The notes: generated from the sequence alone by a model not told the origin. DNA of 64,000 nt from JACQAP01 sp035275265 (GCA_035275265.1 DATENC010000008.1:150140-214139); one strand, 5' to 3'. Positions 50,873 to 59,878 are shown, counted from the stretch's first letter. Numbers and translations: made by a program.

Positions 50873-52096
50873 ATGGCGACGCAGAAATTGAAAACGATAG
50901 GACGCTACAGCATCCTCGGCGAACTCGGCCGAGGAGCGATGGGAGTGGTGTACAAGGCGGAAGACCCGGTCCTGGATCGGTCGCTTGCCATCAAGACCAT
51001 CGTCATTCCTGCGGACGATGCCGACCGCAAGGAGTACGAGGCCCGCTTCACCCAGGAAGCCCGAGCGGCTGGTCGGCTTGCGCATCCGAGCATCGTGACC
51101 ATCTACGACGTCGGCCACGAAGGCGAGATGGTCTACATGGCAATGGAGTTGCTGGAGGGCACCGATCTGGCCAGCATGGCGGAAAAACGGCGCTTCAAGG
51201 TACCTGAGGCGGTACGAATCGTCGAGCAGGTCGCCGACGCTCTGGCTTTCGCCCACGATCGCGGCGTGATTCACCGTGACATCAAGCCGCCCAACATCAT
51301 GGTCGTCGCCGGAGGCCGGGTGAAAATCATGGACTTCGGCATCGCGCGGATGCGTCAGTCGGATCTGAAAACCGAGACCGGCATGATGCTCGGCACGCCA
51401 CGTTACATGTCGCCGGAACAGGTGGCAGGCCGCCCGGTGGATCACCGCTCGGACGTCTTCTCGCTTGGCACAGTGCTGTACGAGATGCTGACCGGCACCA
51501 AGCTATTCGCGGGTGCGGACCCCTCGGAGATCATGTACAACGTTTCCCACCTGCGGCCGGTGCCACCGAGCCGCATCAACCGCCAGGTGCCCGCGGTGCT
51601 CGACCTGGTAGTAGCCAAGGCGCTGGAGAAGGATGCCGACGAGCGCTATCAGGATGCCCACCAGTTCGCGGCGGACCTGCAGGCCTGCCTAAGCGAACTC
51701 GGTGGCCACCCCGTCGAGCCGGAAACCACCTTGCGCATAGGCAGGGCGGCAACGGATCGTGCTGCGCAGGAAGACGATGGACACACGCGAACGCTACGCA
51801 TCGGCGCCGAAAATGGCGACTCGACTCTGGCTGAGGGCGGCACGAAGACACGCGCCACGCGGTTGCAGAACATCATCGTGGATTCAAATACGCGCCTTGC
51901 GCTATCGCGCATCTTTGATTCATCCGCCGCGATCAAGCGCCTTGTCGAACCGGAACCAAGAGATCAGGCCAGGCTGGTCCGCGCGCCCCAGCCGCCGAAT
52001 ATCCTTACGCGGTTCTGGCACGACGCCGAGTTGCGGCTCCTGGGCTGGTGTGTGCTGGCCGCAATGGTTGCGGGATTCATCGTCGCGATTTATTAA
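50873..52096 (+). CDS. PknB-type serine/threonine protein kinase, C-terminally anchored
   Basis: 407-residue eukaryotic-like kinase. All catalytic motifs are present: glycine loop GELGRGAMGVVYKA, Lys41, HRDIKPPN (Asp136), DFGIAR (Asp154) and the activation segment GTPRYMSPEQ. A linker of about 100 residues (280-385) carries two copies of TLRIG (286-290, 307-311). One membrane helix at about 388-406 ends the protein, so the kinase faces the cytoplasm from the tail. Co-transcribed with the pseudo-cyclase/PEGA gene. Substrates unknown. Confidence 0.93.
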   Translation: MATQKLKTIGRYSILGELGRGAMGVVYKAEDPVLDRSLAIKTIVIPADDADRKEYEARFTQEARAAGRLAHPSIVTIYDVGHEGEMVYMAMELLEGTDLASMAEKRRFKVPEAVRIVEQVADALAFAHDRGVIHRDIKPPNIMVVAGGRVKIMDFGIARMRQSDLKTETGMMLGTPRYMSPEQVAGRPVDHRSDVFSLGTVLYEMLTGTKLFAGADPSEIMYNVSHLRPVPPSRINRQVPAVLDLVVAKALEKDADERYQDAHQFAADLQACLSELGGHPVEPETTLRIGRAATDRAAQEDDGHTRTLRIGAENGDSTLAEGGTKTRATRLQNIIVDSNTRLALSRIFDSSAAIKRLVEPEPRDQARLVRAPQPPNILTRFWHDAELRLLGWCVLAAMVAGFIVAIY

Positions 52097-52098
52097 CT

Positions 52099-52153
52099 CC
52101 CCTCACCCCATCTCTCTCCGCCTTCAGGGGGAGAGGGCCGGGGAGAGGTGGGG
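52099..52153. repeat. CT/AG-rich dispersed repeat, hairpin-forming
   Basis: CTCTCTCCGCCTTCAGGGGG then AGAGGGCCGGGGAGAGGTGGGG. A 26-base piece (52127-52152) is an exact reverse complement of 58271-58296. It overlaps the 3' end of the MBL gene, so the last residues of that protein (HLSPALSP) are repeat-encoded. Confidence 0.65.
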
Positions 52154-52939
52154 TTCAACGTCGAGGCGCACGACCCAGTCTTCCATGCCAGGACGAGCGA
52201 CGGGATAACGGTCCATCACCAGCGGATCATGTCCCGGCACGATGTGATTGCGCGACGTCGCGAGCCGGCGCAGCGTCTCGTATCCGGCCAACATGTCACC
52301 GAGGTTATAGAGGATCGGGAATGCCCGTCCCTGCTCCATGTGCGCGTAGAAGTGGCTGGCATCTGAGGCCAGTACCACCCAGCCGCGGCGCGTGCGCACA
52401 CGCACCGACTGCATGCCCTTGGTGTGACCGCCGATGTGATGAACCTCGATTCCCGGGGCGATCTCGGCGGGACCGTCGTGGAACTGCACACGCTCGTCGA
52501 ATACGCAGCGCACCATCGTCGCGACGTCGCCGGCTTCGTATCCGTGCCTGAGCATCGAGTGGCACATGCAGCGGCCGGTGGCAAAGTCCATCTCCTTGTC
52601 CTGCAGGTGATAGCGTGCCCGCGAAAACAACGGCAGATTCCCGGCGTGGTCGTAATGCATGTGTGTAATGATCACGTCCTCTACTTTTTCCGGTGAGATG
52701 CCCAGCGCCGCTAAGCCCTCAGCGACCGGATGAATGATCTGCCGGCCGCGCTTTTTTGCCATCTCCGCACCGAACCCGGTGTCCACCACGATGGTACGGC
52801 TCTGCCCCTTGACTACCCATACGTAGTAGTTGAGCGGCATCTCGGTATCGTGAGGATCGCCGCCGATGAAATTCTCCGGCGAGCGGCGCATGAGCCGCGC
52901 GTACTTGATCGCATAGACTTCGTAACCTTCGTCATTCAT
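52124..52939 (-). CDS. MBL-fold metallohydrolase, AHL-lactonase-like
   Basis: 271-residue metallo-beta-lactamase-fold protein. The zinc motif HMHYDH (His93, His95, Asp97, His98) is followed by later ligands in HHIGGHTKGM and LASDASHFY. Gene product resembles N-acyl-homoserine lactonase-type and other lactonase members; no signal peptide. The ATG at 52939 follows GGGAGA. The C-terminal HLSPALSP tail is encoded by a dispersed repeat (52099-52153). It ends the operon that contains Liv system 3 and a carboxymuconolactone-decarboxylase-like gene, so a lactone intermediate is plausible. Confidence 0.85.
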   Translation of the reverse strand: MNDEGYEVYAIKYARLMRRSPENFIGGDPHDTEMPLNYYVWVVKGQSRTIVVDTGFGAEMAKKRGRQIIHPVAEGLAALGISPEKVEDVIITHMHYDHAGNLPLFSRARYHLQDKEMDFATGRCMCHSMLRHGYEAGDVATMVRCVFDERVQFHDGPAEIAPGIEVHHIGGHTKGMQSVRVRTRRGWVVLASDASHFYAHMEQGRAFPILYNLGDMLAGYETLRRLATSRNHIVPGHDPLVMDRYPVARPGMEDWVVRLDVEPHLSPALSP

Positions 52940-52982
52940 CGTACTGGTCTCCCGCTTTGCCCAGGCAACTGCTCTGTGCCGC

Positions 52983-53372
52983 TTATTTTTTTTCCGCCTT
53001 TTCCACTTCGGCAAAGGTTTCCCTGGCCACCCTGAATGCATCCACCCCTGCCGGGATACCGCAGTAGATTGCTACCTGCAGCAGGACTTCGCGGATTTCC
53101 GCCTTCGTAACCCCGTTGCGCAACGCGCCGCCGATGTGCATCTTGAGTTCGTGCGGACGGTTCAGCGCGGACAGCATTGCGAGGTTGAGCATGCTGCGGG
53201 TCTTCTTCGGCAACTCTTCCCGGCCCCACACTGCGCCCCAGCAGTACTCTGTCGTCAGTCTTTGCATCGGCATGTTGAAGTCGTCCGCCGAAGCGATGGA
53301 CTTCTCCACAAACTCGGCGCCCAGTACGGATTTGCGGATCTTCAGACCAGTTTCGAACAATTCATCGTTCAT
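52983..53372 (-). CDS. Carboxymuconolactone decarboxylase family protein
   Basis: 129-residue all-helical protein of the CMD/AhpD-like family. The sequence HELKMHIGGALRNGVTKAE with the conserved histidine and the region QVAIYCGIPAGVDAF match PcaC-type proteins, which decarboxylate a muconolactone. The AhpD-type CxxC motif is absent, which supports the PcaC side. Strong AAAGGAGAA ribosome site before the ATG. Next to the MBL gene; both fit the end of a ring-cleavage or lactone pathway. Confidence 0.88.
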   Translation of the reverse strand: MNDELFETGLKIRKSVLGAEFVEKSIASADDFNMPMQRLTTEYCWGAVWGREELPKKTRSMLNLAMLSALNRPHELKMHIGGALRNGVTKAEIREVLLQVAIYCGIPAGVDAFRVARETFAEVEKAEKK

Positions 53373-53403
53373 GCTCTTCTCCTTTTGGTTCCATTAATTC
53401 AAA

Positions 53404-53526
53404 ATTTAGCCACGGAGGACTCCACCTCACCCCATTCCTCTTCCCCCGAACGCGGGCGGAGAAGGTGTGTGACCCAAAGCCCGTGCAGCGCACCTTCTCC
53501 GCTCTGGGGAGAAGGCGGGGGATGAG
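53404..53526. repeat. Dispersed repeat with 12-base perfect inverted repeat
   Basis: GCGGAGAAGGTG (53456-53467) and CACCTTCTCCGC (53491-53502) can form a 12-base stem between the binding-protein gene and the decarboxylase-like gene. The 19-base string at 53486-53504 recurs at 58333-58351. May be a terminator-like or mRNA-stability element for the binding-protein message. Confidence 0.6.
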
Positions 53527-53529
53527 GCG

Positions 53530-54777
53530 TTACTGCGTAGGCCAGACCGGGCCGGCGAGGGCATCCTTGGGCGGATAGACGGTGATCGGCACGCCCTTCT
53601 GCCATTGCACGATCAGCAGGCTCGCGTCCGCACGTCGTCCACTCTCTTCGAACCTCAGCCTGCCGTTGCCGGGAAAAAAGGTTGACGCTCCGCCGCTCAG
53701 GTTCATGGTACGCAGCGCTTGGGCGACCGCCTGCCGGTCGGCCTTTCCTGCGGCTTCGAGGGCTGCCTTGAAGATCAGGATGTCGCCATAAGTCGTCACG
53801 AAATGCTGCGTCGGCCACGGCTCGTTGGTCTTGGCCTTTACCTCGGCAACGAAGGCCTTCTGCGCGCTGGTGGTCCAGTTGGCAACCACTGCCATGACGC
53901 CTTCCAACTGCTCGATATTCATGTTGTTGCGCAGGTCCGGATCGAGAATCGCTGCGCCATTGGCAATCGTCGGCAGTTTGCCGCGCCCTAACCCGAATTC
54001 GTTCATTTTTTCCAGCAGCAGTTTCGCGTCCGAAATCACGGTGGGCAGCAGGATGAGGATGTCAGGCCGTGCCGAGCGCACTTTCTGGATCAACGGCGTG
54101 GCGTTTGCCAGCGGCGGCGTGAAGGTCTCATCGACCACCAGTTTCAGTCCGAGTTTTGCAAACTGGTGGTCGCGCATCGGTTTTACGAAAGAAACCGACG
54201 CGGCGGTGTTGTCCATGACAATGCCGATGGTCTGCGGCCGCTTGCCGGAAGCCTTCTCGGCCATTTCCATCAGTGCCGGCAGCGACCCCTCCGCCTGCTG
54301 CACGCCAGTGGCGGAAGTCTGGAACACGTATTTGAACCCCCGCGATGTGATCAGGTCCGAATACGAGAACGTGATCAATGGCAACTCGGCCCGCTCGGTG
54401 ACTTCGGTGACCGCCAAGGTGAAGGAACTCAGATACGCGCCGGTCGCGACGACCAGGTTGGGCGAATTGGCCACCATGCGCTGCGCCGCATTCTTCGCCC
54501 TTTCGACCGAATCGCCCGCGTCGAACACCGAGAGCTTGAGTTTCGCCCCGCCCATGGACTTGATGCCGCCTTGCTGGTTGATGGTTTCGATCGCCATGTC
54601 GGCGGCCATCTTCATCACCTGTCCCTGCCGGGCATAGGGCCCCGACATCGGCGCGATCAGCCCGACCTCGACTTCCTTTGTCTGCGCGGTCGCGGCAACC
54701 GCGACGGCGGCCATCGCCACGGCAAACAGCGCGCGGACCGCCTGCTTTCCGAGCATCTTGATTTTCAACTTGTACAT
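53530..54777 (-). CDS. Liv-type periplasmic substrate-binding protein, system 3
   Basis: 415-residue binding protein with a signal peptide (AVRALFAVAMAAVAVAATAQ) and the first strand VEVGLIAPMSGPYARQGQVM. The start ATG (54777) has GGAGGAGG upstream; a 19-residue extension to 54834 lacks it. Family type-1 binding fold, e.g. YSDLITSRGFKYVFQTSATG. Follows the LivF-like gene on the same strand, an order different from systems 1 and 2 in which it comes first. Ligand unknown. Confidence 0.92.
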   Translation of the reverse strand: MYKLKIKMLGKQAVRALFAVAMAAVAVAATAQTKEVEVGLIAPMSGPYARQGQVMKMAADMAIETINQQGGIKSMGGAKLKLSVFDAGDSVERAKNAAQRMVANSPNLVVATGAYLSSFTLAVTEVTERAELPLITFSYSDLITSRGFKYVFQTSATGVQQAEGSLPALMEMAEKASGKRPQTIGIVMDNTAASVSFVKPMRDHQFAKLGLKLVVDETFTPPLANATPLIQKVRSARPDILILLPTVISDAKLLLEKMNEFGLGRGKLPTIANGAAILDPDLRNNMNIEQLEGVMAVVANWTTSAQKAFVAEVKAKTNEPWPTQHFVTTYGDILIFKAALEAAGKADRQAVAQALRTMNLSGGASTFFPGNGRLRFEESGRRADASLLIVQWQKGVPITVYPPKDALAGPVWPTQ

Positions 54778-54823
54778 CAAATCCTCCTCCGTTCTTGTTC
54801 GAATGCCGGGAAAACGGGCTTCG

Positions 54824-55531
54824 TTACATTCCAAGATACGCCTGCCTGATACGGTCGTTGCTTTTCAGGTCATCATGGCCGCCCTCGAGGACCACGCGCC
54901 CGGCCTCGAGAACATAACCGCGGCTGGCGAAGTGCAAGGCCTCTGCGACCCGTTGCTCCACCATCAGCACGGTGAGCCCGGAGCCGGCATGAATGGCGAC
55001 GATGCGTTCGAAGATTTCATCGGCAATTGTCGGCGCCAATCCCAGTGACGGCTCGTCCAGCATGAGCAGTTTAGGCGACGACGCCAGCCCCCTCGCGATT
55101 GCGAGCATCTGCTGCTGCCCGCCGGACAACGCCCCGGCCTGGGTCTTTGCGCGTTCCGCCAGCACCGGAAACCACGTATAAACCTTTTCCAGGTTCTCGG
55201 CCCAGTTGCGGCGGCCCGCTTCGGTGGCGGCACCCATCTCGAGATTCTCCAGCACCGTCAGCGACGGAAATACCTGCCTCCCTTCGGGAACATGGGCAAT
55301 GCCCAGGTGCGGCCGCGCGGACGGTGCGACCGCCAGCAGATCGCCGCCGTCGAAGCGGATGGTGCCGGACATCGGTGGCACGATACCCGAAATGGTTTTG
55401 AACAACGTGGTCTTGCCGGCACCATTGGGGCCGACGATCGCGACGAATTCGCCGGTACCCACTCTTATGGTGACACCGTTCAGCACCGGCACGGCACCGT
55501 AGCCTGCGCCGAGGGCCTCGATCTCAAGCAT
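54824..55531 (-). CDS. Liv-type ABC ATPase (LivF-like), system 3
   Basis: 235-residue ATPase. Walker A GPNGAGKTT, signature LSGGQQQM, Walker B LLMLDEPSLGLAP and the LivF-type end VEQRVAEALHFASRGYVLEAG. The ATG at 55531 overlaps the preceding LivM-LivG fusion gene by eight bases; a TTG at 55537 is another option. Acts with the fused LivG domain as the second ATPase. Confidence 0.92.
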   Translation of the reverse strand: MLEIEALGAGYGAVPVLNGVTIRVGTGEFVAIVGPNGAGKTTLFKTISGIVPPMSGTIRFDGGDLLAVAPSARPHLGIAHVPEGRQVFPSLTVLENLEMGAATEAGRRNWAENLEKVYTWFPVLAERAKTQAGALSGGQQQMLAIARGLASSPKLLMLDEPSLGLAPTIADEIFERIVAIHAGSGLTVLMVEQRVAEALHFASRGYVLEAGRVVLEGGHDDLKSNDRIRQAYLGM

Positions 55532-57293
55532 TGGCAACCCTCCAGCGTTTTCCGAGGTACGCGTCGATCACCGCCGGATTCCTGGTGATGTCGGCAGGTT
55601 GCCCTTCGGCGAGTACCGCGCCGTCGTTGAGCACCACGAAACGGTCCACCAGGCGCACCATCGCCTGCATCGTGTGTTCGATGATTACGATGGTGACCCC
55701 GCGCGCGGCAAGCCGGCGCACCAGCGCGATCACCTCCTCGACCTCGTTGCCGCCCAGCCCCGCAAGCGTTTCGTCGAGCAGCAGCACTTTCGGTTTGCCG
55801 GCGAGCGCGCGGCCAAGCTCCAACAGGCGCAACTTTTTGTTCGACAAGCTGCCGGCCAGAAGCTGTGCGTCGCGTTCGAGCCCGACTTGGGCAAGTGCAG
55901 CTTCGGCATTTGCGCGGGCTTCCCGGTCCGACGCCGCGTGCACATAGGCGCCGACCACAACATTCTCCAGCACCGTCATGCGCCGGAACGGCCTGACTAC
56001 TTGAAACGTACGGCCGACTCCCGCCGCACAGATTTCGTACGGACGTGCGCCTACGATGTTCTTGCCTTCCATCAGGATCTGCCCCTGGTCGGGACGGATG
56101 AAACCGTTCAACAGATTGAAGAAGGTAGTCTTGCCAGCGCCGTTTGGCCCGATTATGCCGAGAATTTCTCCGTTCACGACCTTCATGCTCACATCGCGCA
56201 CCGCCTGGAGTCCACCGAATGCTTTCGAAACGTTGCGCACTTCGAACACGACCGTGCCGCTTTTCTCACGGCGCGGCAGTTCCGACACGACTGCTGACAC
56301 GGCGCCGGCGGAGGGTGGCTGATCAAGATTTCCGCCCGCGCGACGACGCAGCATCAGGTCGTTCACTTTCCAGAACACGCCCTCGGGCGCTATGAGGATC
56401 ACGGCAACGATGGCAATCCCGTATACCACGCCTTGTATGCCGGGTATGACGTTACCCAGCTTCGCATGCAGCAGCTCGCTCAGCGGCACAAGGATCACCG
56501 CGCCGATGACAGGTCCCCACAGCGTTCCCACGCCGCCGAACATGGCGACAATCAGCGCCTGCGCCGACACCAGCATGCCGAACACTGCGGGCGGCGTCAC
56601 CACCAGCAGCACTACGGCGTAGAAGCCACCGATCGTGCCGGCCATCGCACCGCTCAGCGTAATCGCCTTGAGTTTCCACGCCAGTGTCCTGATCCCGGCA
56701 GCCTCGGCGGCTGCCTCGTCCTGCTTGATCGCGAGCAGCGACATGCCAAAGCGTGAGCGCTCGAGCAGGCTGGTAAGCGCCATAGCGCCGATCATCAGCG
56801 CCAGCGCGATCCACGCGTAGATTCGATGATCCTCGAACTGCATGTACCTTAGCGGCGCTTCGCGCTGCATCGGCAACGTGAGCTCCTGGTAGCCCAGCCA
56901 CTCGAACACGTACAACAGCGCCAGCGGATATGCGAGCATCGCCAGCGCGAAGTAATGGCCGCGCAGCCGAAAGGTGGGAAATCCGACCACCAGCCCGGCC
57001 AGCGCACCCACCACTCCCGCGAGCGGAATCCCCAACCAGGGCGACAGTCCCCAGTAAATCTGCGCCAGCGCGAGCGAGTACGCACCGAGCCCGAAGAACG
57101 CCGCATGACCGAACGACACGAGACCGCTGTAGCCGCTCAAGGCATTCCACGCCAACCCCATTACGGCCCACACCGGCACCACCGTCATGATCAACTGGTA
57201 GTAGGAGTTTTCCGCGAACGCCGTCGCCACGGCATAGACGATGCCGAAGGCTGCGATGAGAAGCGCCTGGCGGCGCAGGTTGGTCCCGATCAT
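55524..57293 (-). CDS. Fused Liv permease and ATPase (LivM-LivG), system 3
   Basis: 589-residue protein that joins a LivM permease (about 1-325, with SGYSGLVSFGHAAFFGLGAY and the coupling loop EAAAEAAGIRTLAWKLKAIT) to a LivG ATPase (about 350-589). The ATPase half has Walker A GPNGAGKTT, the GVGRTFQVVRPFRRMT Q-loop region, Walker B VLLLDETLAGL and the LivG-type LSNKKLRLLELGRAL. The linker GGNLDQPPSAGAVSAVVSEL joins the two. Frame is continuous; this is a natural fusion, known in other bacteria, not a missed stop. The start is an ATG at 57293. Confidence 0.92.
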   Translation of the reverse strand: MIGTNLRRQALLIAAFGIVYAVATAFAENSYYQLIMTVVPVWAVMGLAWNALSGYSGLVSFGHAAFFGLGAYSLALAQIYWGLSPWLGIPLAGVVGALAGLVVGFPTFRLRGHYFALAMLAYPLALLYVFEWLGYQELTLPMQREAPLRYMQFEDHRIYAWIALALMIGAMALTSLLERSRFGMSLLAIKQDEAAAEAAGIRTLAWKLKAITLSGAMAGTIGGFYAVVLLVVTPPAVFGMLVSAQALIVAMFGGVGTLWGPVIGAVILVPLSELLHAKLGNVIPGIQGVVYGIAIVAVILIAPEGVFWKVNDLMLRRRAGGNLDQPPSAGAVSAVVSELPRREKSGTVVFEVRNVSKAFGGLQAVRDVSMKVVNGEILGIIGPNGAGKTTFFNLLNGFIRPDQGQILMEGKNIVGARPYEICAAGVGRTFQVVRPFRRMTVLENVVVGAYVHAASDREARANAEAALAQVGLERDAQLLAGSLSNKKLRLLELGRALAGKPKVLLLDETLAGLGGNEVEEVIALVRRLAARGVTIVIIEHTMQAMVRLVDRFVVLNDGAVLAEGQPADITRNPAVIDAYLGKRWRVANA

Positions 57294-57309
57294 TTTCAGA
57301 CCTGCGCAC

Positions 57310-58275
57310 TCATGTCCTGCGTGCTGCCCTGCCGAACAGGCCCTGCGGCCGCAGCAGCACAATGATCAGAAACACCACGAAGATCGCGGTGTTCTGCAAT
57401 TGATTGGGCAGAAACAGCGTCGAGAGTTGCTGGACCATGCCGATCGTCAGCCCGCCGAAAAAGGCGCCCGACACGCTGCCCAGTCCGCCGAGCACGACCC
57501 CGGCGTACATGACGATCACGTACTCGAGACCTACGTACGGCTGGAACGGACCGCCAGAAGCGAGAAGCCCGCCGCCGACCGCGGTCAAGGCCACGCCGAA
57601 ACCGAAAGCGAGGCGGTGCGCCCGATCGACGTCTATGCCCATGTAGATCGCCGCCTCGGGATTGTCGGCCGCCGCGCGCAGTGACTTGCCCAACCGTGAC
57701 CTCGCAATGAACAACACGAATCCGAGCACCGCCAACACCGCGATTACCGCGGCGACCGTCTGCCCCTGGTTGACGAATATGGTGGCATCGCCGTAAAACG
57801 GCCCGAGGGCCCACGCGCTCGACGAGAGCGGCGTCGCAATCGAGACTGGCGTCGAGCCGAACACGTACAATCCGCCGTTTTGCAGGACCAATGCCACGCC
57901 GAGTGTGAGGATCAGCTGCGCGTAGTGCCCTTCTGATTCGAGTGCGCTGCCTCGGATGCCGGTGACCCGGCTCACCAGCAACTTGTGCACGATGACGCCG
58001 GCTACGAAAATCACTGGCCCGGCAAGCAGCGCCGCGATGTACGGACCCATCGCCGTGCCGAACAGCGCATGTGCCCCTAACAGGCCGAATGCGTAGTAGG
58101 CGACGTACATGCCGAGCATCATGAAGTCGCCCTGGGCAAAATTGATGACGCGCATGACGCCGAAGATCACGCTGAGGCCCACGCACATCAGGCCGTAGAT
58201 GGCGCCGGTCAGCAGGCCCGCGGTCAGCGCCTGCAGGAAATTTTCCAGCAACTGCGCTGCGTTCACACCACCCAC
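57310..58275 (-). CDS. Liv-type ABC transporter permease (LivH-like), system 3
   Basis: 321-residue permease with the LivH opening AGLLTGAIYGLMCVGLSVIF and MRVINFAQGDFMMLG, and the coupling segment GKSLRAAADNPEAAIYMGI. The start is a GTG at 58275 or at 58266, both inside or next to the dispersed CT-rich repeat, which also supplies the GGGGAGAGG ribosome site. Part of the minus-strand operon with the MmgE/PrpD gene upstream and the fusion gene downstream. Confidence 0.9.
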   Translation of the reverse strand: MGGVNAAQLLENFLQALTAGLLTGAIYGLMCVGLSVIFGVMRVINFAQGDFMMLGMYVAYYAFGLLGAHALFGTAMGPYIAALLAGPVIFVAGVIVHKLLVSRVTGIRGSALESEGHYAQLILTLGVALVLQNGGLYVFGSTPVSIATPLSSSAWALGPFYGDATIFVNQGQTVAAVIAVLAVLGFVLFIARSRLGKSLRAAADNPEAAIYMGIDVDRAHRLAFGFGVALTAVGGGLLASGGPFQPYVGLEYVIVMYAGVVLGGLGSVSGAFFGGLTIGMVQQLSTLFLPNQLQNTAIFVVFLIIVLLRPQGLFGRAARRT

Positions 58276-58370
58276 CTCTCCCCGGCCCTCTCCCCCCTTG
58301 AGGGCGGAGAGGGTGAAAGTTCAAGAGCCCGCGCAGCGCACCTTCTCCGCTCGGGGGAGGAACTCCGCCG
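58264..58370. repeat. CT-rich dispersed repeat upstream of livH system 3
   Basis: CCCACCTCTCCCCGGCCCTC continuing CTCCCCC (58271-58297) is the reverse complement of the element at 52127-52152, and CCCTCTCC...GGAGAGGG can form a stem. It is followed by the 19-base string (58333-58351) shared with 53486-53504. The gap to the MmgE/PrpD gene (58276-58486) holds no gene. Confidence 0.6.
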
Positions 58371-58486
58371 ACACGGTGTTCGGGAAGCGATCTGGGGCGG
58401 GAGGCGGAGCATGGCGCGCTGCCCGCAAACGAGCGACTTCGTCGCGAACGTGTTCGCGCGCCCGGCGGATGAGGTGGGTCTGTTCT

Positions 58487-59878
58487 TCACGCGACGGGGG
58501 CGCGCAGAAGCGCGCAGAGCAACGCGACGTCCTTGCGGACTTCCAATTCGTCAATGAAGGACTCGATCTCGCGCGTACGCGTGGCGCCAAGCACCATTTC
58601 GGCCGCTGTCCGGAACCTTGCGCGCACGTCGCTTGCGGTCGCATTGACGACATCCTCCAGACGTATGCGGTGGGTGGCGCCGCCGGTCTCGCGAACTTCC
58701 ACTTCGCCGCCCTGTTTTTCCGGATACGCCTTGGTCATGGCGTCGTCTATTTGCAGATTCATGACGTCGATCAACCGATGCAAATCCGGGTCCCGCAACC
58801 GCTTGAAGTTCCGCTCGGTCACGCCGCCTTCGATGAGCGCGGCGGCGACGTTGTACTGGATGCTCATCTTCGCCTGCAGGACATGCTCGAACGGCCCAGC
58901 GTGGTCGCAACCCGGGTAGAGGGCACCGGCACGCGGCACCCGCACCGTGATGGCGGCGATACGCTCCGGTGCGGGTTTGTATTCGCGGGCAATCGCGAGC
59001 GCGGCCTGGCTGGCGGTCTGCGCGAAGTTACAGGCGGGCACCGGTTTGTGATAGACGGATAGTATTTCTGGCGGGCCTTGGAACAGCGCGACGCTCTCCG
59101 CCGCCGAACGCTTTCCCATCGCCGCGAACATGCCGGCTTCGCCATCGAGCGCGGAGGGCGACGCAAACGCGCCCAGTTCGGCCAAACACGCCGCGGTCAC
59201 CGCGTCACGAGCGGCATAGCCGGCATGGAAGAACATTTCGCTTCCGCCGGTGTGCGCCCACTGGTTGAAACCGACCGTAGTATTGGCGCCGAGCGCTATC
59301 GCGGTGCTTACCGCGTCGGTACTCAAGGCCAGCAGACGCGCCCCTGCGGCAGCAGCAGCCACCGGCCCGGTGATTCCGGTGGGACGGTGGATGCGCGCCA
59401 CTTCGGCATCCATTATGGCGCGGCCAATCTGTCCGCCGACCTCGTAGCCGACCACTGCGGCGCCGATGAAGTTGCGCCCGCGAACATGGCGTAACTCGGA
59501 AAGCGCCAGAAGCGTGGGCAGCACCACGATGCCGAGGTGGCTGATGCTGCCGGAGTGCATGTCCTCGCGCACCAGGCCGTGACCCATTACCGCGTTCGCG
59601 AACGCGGCATCGCCGTGGGACGCAGCCCGCGATGATCCGATCACCGTAGCGACGCCGCCCGTTCCCTCCGCCAACGTCACCGCCTGTCGGCTCCATGGCA
59701 AATCGCGCGACTCGAGGGCGCAGCCAATGAGATCGAACAAGCAGAGTTTCACCTTGTCGGTCACTTCTGCCGGCAGATCGTTCAACCCCATCGAGACGAC
59801 CGAGTGCGCGATGCGCATCGCGAGCGGCTCTCCGGCGTGGGTCATTGCCCCCTGTTTCACTGAATGTACCGTTACCAT
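58487..59878 (-). CDS. MmgE/PrpD family protein
   Basis: 463-residue helical dehydratase-fold protein of the 2-methylcitrate dehydratase superfamily. The opening LCLFDLIGCALESRDLPWSR and DAAFANAVMGHGLVREDMHS are the family landmarks, and KMSIQYNVAAALIEG with a late DPDLHRLIDVMNL complete it. MmgE/PrpD proteins isomerise or dehydrate hydroxy-acids and include cis-aconitate decarboxylase. A GGGGGAA site precedes the ATG at 59878. It lies 12 bases after the HIBADH-like gene; the substrate is an open question. Confidence 0.9.
   Translation of the reverse strand: MVTVHSVKQGAMTHAGEPLAMRIAHSVVSMGLNDLPAEVTDKVKLCLFDLIGCALESRDLPWSRQAVTLAEGTGGVATVIGSSRAASHGDAAFANAVMGHGLVREDMHSGSISHLGIVVLPTLLALSELRHVRGRNFIGAAVVGYEVGGQIGRAIMDAEVARIHRPTGITGPVAAAAAGARLLALSTDAVSTAIALGANTTVGFNQWAHTGGSEMFFHAGYAARDAVTAACLAELGAFASPSALDGEAGMFAAMGKRSAAESVALFQGPPEILSVYHKPVPACNFAQTASQAALAIAREYKPAPERIAAITVRVPRAGALYPGCDHAGPFEHVLQAKMSIQYNVAAALIEGGVTERNFKRLRDPDLHRLIDVMNLQIDDAMTKAYPEKQGGEVEVRETGGATHRIRLEDVVNATASDVRARFRTAAEMVLGATRTREIESFIDELEVRKDVALLCALLRAPVA

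Noticed and set aside
49226..51445. A 739-codon open frame on the minus strand
   Set aside because: It runs antisense through the 2-hydroxyacid dehydrogenase, cyclase-like and kinase genes; the sequence is Arg/His/Asp-rich without a fold or motif, as expected from GC-rich codon shadows.
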